In this document: positions 63,001 through 64,000 of the stretch, in pieces
Numbering within the stretch: the stretch's first letter is position 1
Layout: every line of letters begins with the position of its first letter
Origin: MSPOR6 sp964652195
GTDB lineage: Bacteria > Poribacteria > WGA-4E > WGA-3G
Direction of reading: 5' to 3'
DNA length: 64,000 nt
NCBI GenBank assembly: GCA_964652195.1
Contig: CAZZBB010000046.1
Location: 1 to 64,000 of the forward strand
Notes under the pieces: model-generated
What the model was told of the DNA's origin: nothing
What the model saw: only the letters and a program-made list of their open reading frames with translations
Databases searched by the model: none
Position numbers and translations under genes: made by a program

Positions 63001-63423
63001 TTAGAAAATTGACAGAAGTAGGGATGGACTAACACCCTCTGGAACAAGATTGTTGGTGGTGAGATAACCTATTCTTTTGTTGTTTTTTATTATTTTTGGT
63101 GGCTTGAAAGTGTACTCATTAAATGCACTATATACGCTATATTCACTCCCATATATGCTATATGGATTCCATATAGACGTTACACTATATTTGCTCCCAT
63201 ACATACCGTACTTGTTAAATATAGAGTTGATATTATATTTTCCAGTGATTTCTCCAAGAAATGTGTTAGTTCCATCGTTAGCAACTACCTTAGCACCTTG
63301 CAAAGAATATTTTGTAGAGATGTTTATTAGATCGTCGGTATCATCAGAATCTAATGGTGATTCTGGAATACAACCGATCATGAGTATACAGAACAACATA
63401 ACGGGTAGAAATAATTTGTACAT
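63001..63423 (-). CDS. Small lipoprotein with Tyr/Gly/Ser repeats
   Basis: A 140 aa secreted lipoprotein with lipobox MIGC (Cys18). The mature part holds two copies of a roughly 20-residue pattern: NSIFNKYGMYGSKYSVTSIW, then NPYSIYGSEYSVYSAFNEY. It then ends with PPKIIKNNKRIGYLTTNNLVPEGV. Similar YGSxYSxxSxWNxY segments followed by PP(K/V)IV..GYLT occur in small secreted proteins of several phyla, from memory; the role is unknown. GGAGG-type site (TGGAGGAAT) 4-9 bases before the ATG supports expression. Confidence 0.75.
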   Translation of the reverse strand: MYKLFLPVMLFCILMIGCIPESPLDSDDTDDLINISTKYSLQGAKVVANDGTNTFLGEITGKYNINSIFNKYGMYGSKYSVTSIWNPYSIYGSEYSVYSAFNEYTFKPPKIIKNNKRIGYLTTNNLVPEGVSPSLLLSIF

Positions 63424-63460
63424 TTGATTCCTCCATTGTGTTTTTTGTTGTTTCTTGTTT

Positions 63461-63593
63461 GTCTGAACAGCGAATTACAAGGATAAAAGTATTATTCTCA
63501 ATGGTTGGATTTTAAGTAATGTGTTTTGTCTGTTGAACCATGGATTACGCGGATAAGAGTGGTATTCTAAGGTTGTCTTTTTTGTAATGTGTT
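63461..63593 (+). repeat. Two-copy 67 bp degenerate tandem repeat
   Basis: Copy A (63461-63525) and copy B (63528-63593) share GTCTG..GAAC....GATTAC..GGATAA.AGT..TATTCT......TAATGTGTT. They lie between the lipoprotein and coiled-coil genes, next to the dispersed repeat at 63597. The GAACC-GGATTACGCGGATAA theme looks like an interspersed repeat family. Confidence 0.65.
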
Positions 63594-63596
63594 GCT

Positions 63597-63643
63597 CATT
63601 CGTTGGGATCCCCTTTAGTCTCATAGGGATGATATGTTTATAG
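63597..63643 (+). repeat. Dispersed repeat, right copy
   Basis: Core 63618-63643 matches 741-766 at 23 of 26 positions in the same orientation; upstream similarity reaches CATTCGTTGGGA. The copy overlaps the last 6 bases of the coiled-coil gene at 63638, including its stop codon. Confidence 0.65.
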
Positions 63644-63952
63644 CTGGACTAAGTTTGTTAGTGATAGCATGGAATCTAGCTTAACCACAAATTTAACTAT
63701 CACAAAAATAAGACCTGCCAAACCTATTGCTGTTCCTATAGACCATCGTAAATGTATACTAAAATTTTTATGAATTTCAGTTCTAACTGATTCTACTTCA
63801 GTTCTAACTGATTCTATTTTAGGGGAAAGTTCGCTTTTAACTGATTCTATTTTTGTAGAAAGTTCACCGTGAGCTGTTTCGTTTTTTACGAATGAATCAT
63901 TGATATTACTTAATTCTTGTAAAACATGCTCTTGAAATTTTTCTTGTGTCAT
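63638..63952 (-). CDS. Small coiled-coil membrane protein
   Basis: A 104 aa protein of unknown function. Residues about 1-65 form a heptad coiled coil with a repeated 7-residue unit (IESVKSE, IESVRTE, VESVRTE), encoded by a 21-base periodic DNA repeat in which CAGTTCTAACTGATTCTA appears exactly twice on the + strand (63778-63795; 63799-63816). One membrane helix follows at about 70-92, then a short tail. This layout resembles Bdr-like and phage-associated small membrane proteins, but no family is certain. AGGAAAT lies upstream of the ATG. Confidence 0.65.
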   Translation of the reverse strand: MTQEKFQEHVLQELSNINDSFVKNETAHGELSTKIESVKSELSPKIESVRTEVESVRTEIHKNFSIHLRWSIGTAIGLAGLIFVIVKFVVKLDSMLSLTNLVQL

Positions 63953-64000
63953 TTTTTATTTCCTTACCCAATATCAAAGAAAATGCGTATTGTCTATTTC

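Overview
This 64 kb window reads as one piece of bacterial chromosome. It is AT-rich by eye, and no plasmid or phage module was recognised. The cell implied is Gram-negative-like: a heptosyltransferase-type GT9 enzyme, a MurE with the DNPR meso-diaminopimelate motif, several lipoproteins, and a complete peptidoglycan/division cluster. The mix of a LamG secreted protein, a TPR + FG-GAP/ASPIC pair, a PhyH dioxygenase, a dipeptidase, a five-bladed-propeller glycosidase-like protein and an oversized RpoC reminds me of Candidatus Poribacteria or a related PVC/FCB-fringe lineage. That placement is inference, not proof.

Layout. 0.85-6.5 kb: GT9 glycosyltransferase, M19 dipeptidase, PP2C phosphatase, and the minus-strand set nadD-yacG-yqeK-rsfS. 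6.5-7.2 kb: a divergent gap holding a perfect hairpin, a 340 bp structured element with terminal inverted repeats and 6 bp target duplications (MITE-like), and an exact sigma-54 (-24/-12) promoter match. 7.2-26.7 kb: the dcw cluster in the order rsmH-ftsL-ftsI-murE-(alpha/beta hydrolase)-murF-ddl-mraY-murD-ftsW-murG-murC-ftsQ-ftsA-(35-codon leader ORF)-ftsZ. It covers muramyl-peptide synthesis from murC to the lipid II steps, plus the divisome core. 26.7-35.6 kb: a TIGR03960-type radical SAM protein, LamG protein, TPR and ASPIC proteins, PhyH dioxygenase, an Npt-like transporter and a lipoprotein. 35.7-45.9 kb: livJ-livH-livM without ATPases, then on the minus strand a VWA membrane protein, GlpD-type dehydrogenase and DegT aminotransferase, then two nucleoside-type ABC permeases, again without an ATPase.

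45.9-57.5 kb: a broken ISAs1-type transposase, fumC, and convergently rpoB-rpoC on the minus strand. RpoC is 1871 aa because about 610 residues sit inside the trigger loop. Most of that insert is about a dozen degenerate repeats of a YxVxxVxHPxC module. RpoC also has an additional four-cysteine N-terminal insert and a diverged F-loop. 58-62.6 kb: DUF4416 protein, secreted P1-family (DmpA-like) peptidase, propeller glycosidase-like protein and glycine oxidase. 62.6-64 kb: repeat-rich DNA with a small lipoprotein and a coiled-coil membrane protein. A 26 bp core repeat at the right end recurs near the left end.

The most unusual signals are the repeat-built RpoC trigger-loop insert, the sigma-54 site before the division cluster next to a MITE-like element, and the short, well-initiated ORF overlapping the ftsZ start. 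No tRNA, rRNA or CRISPR array was recognised.
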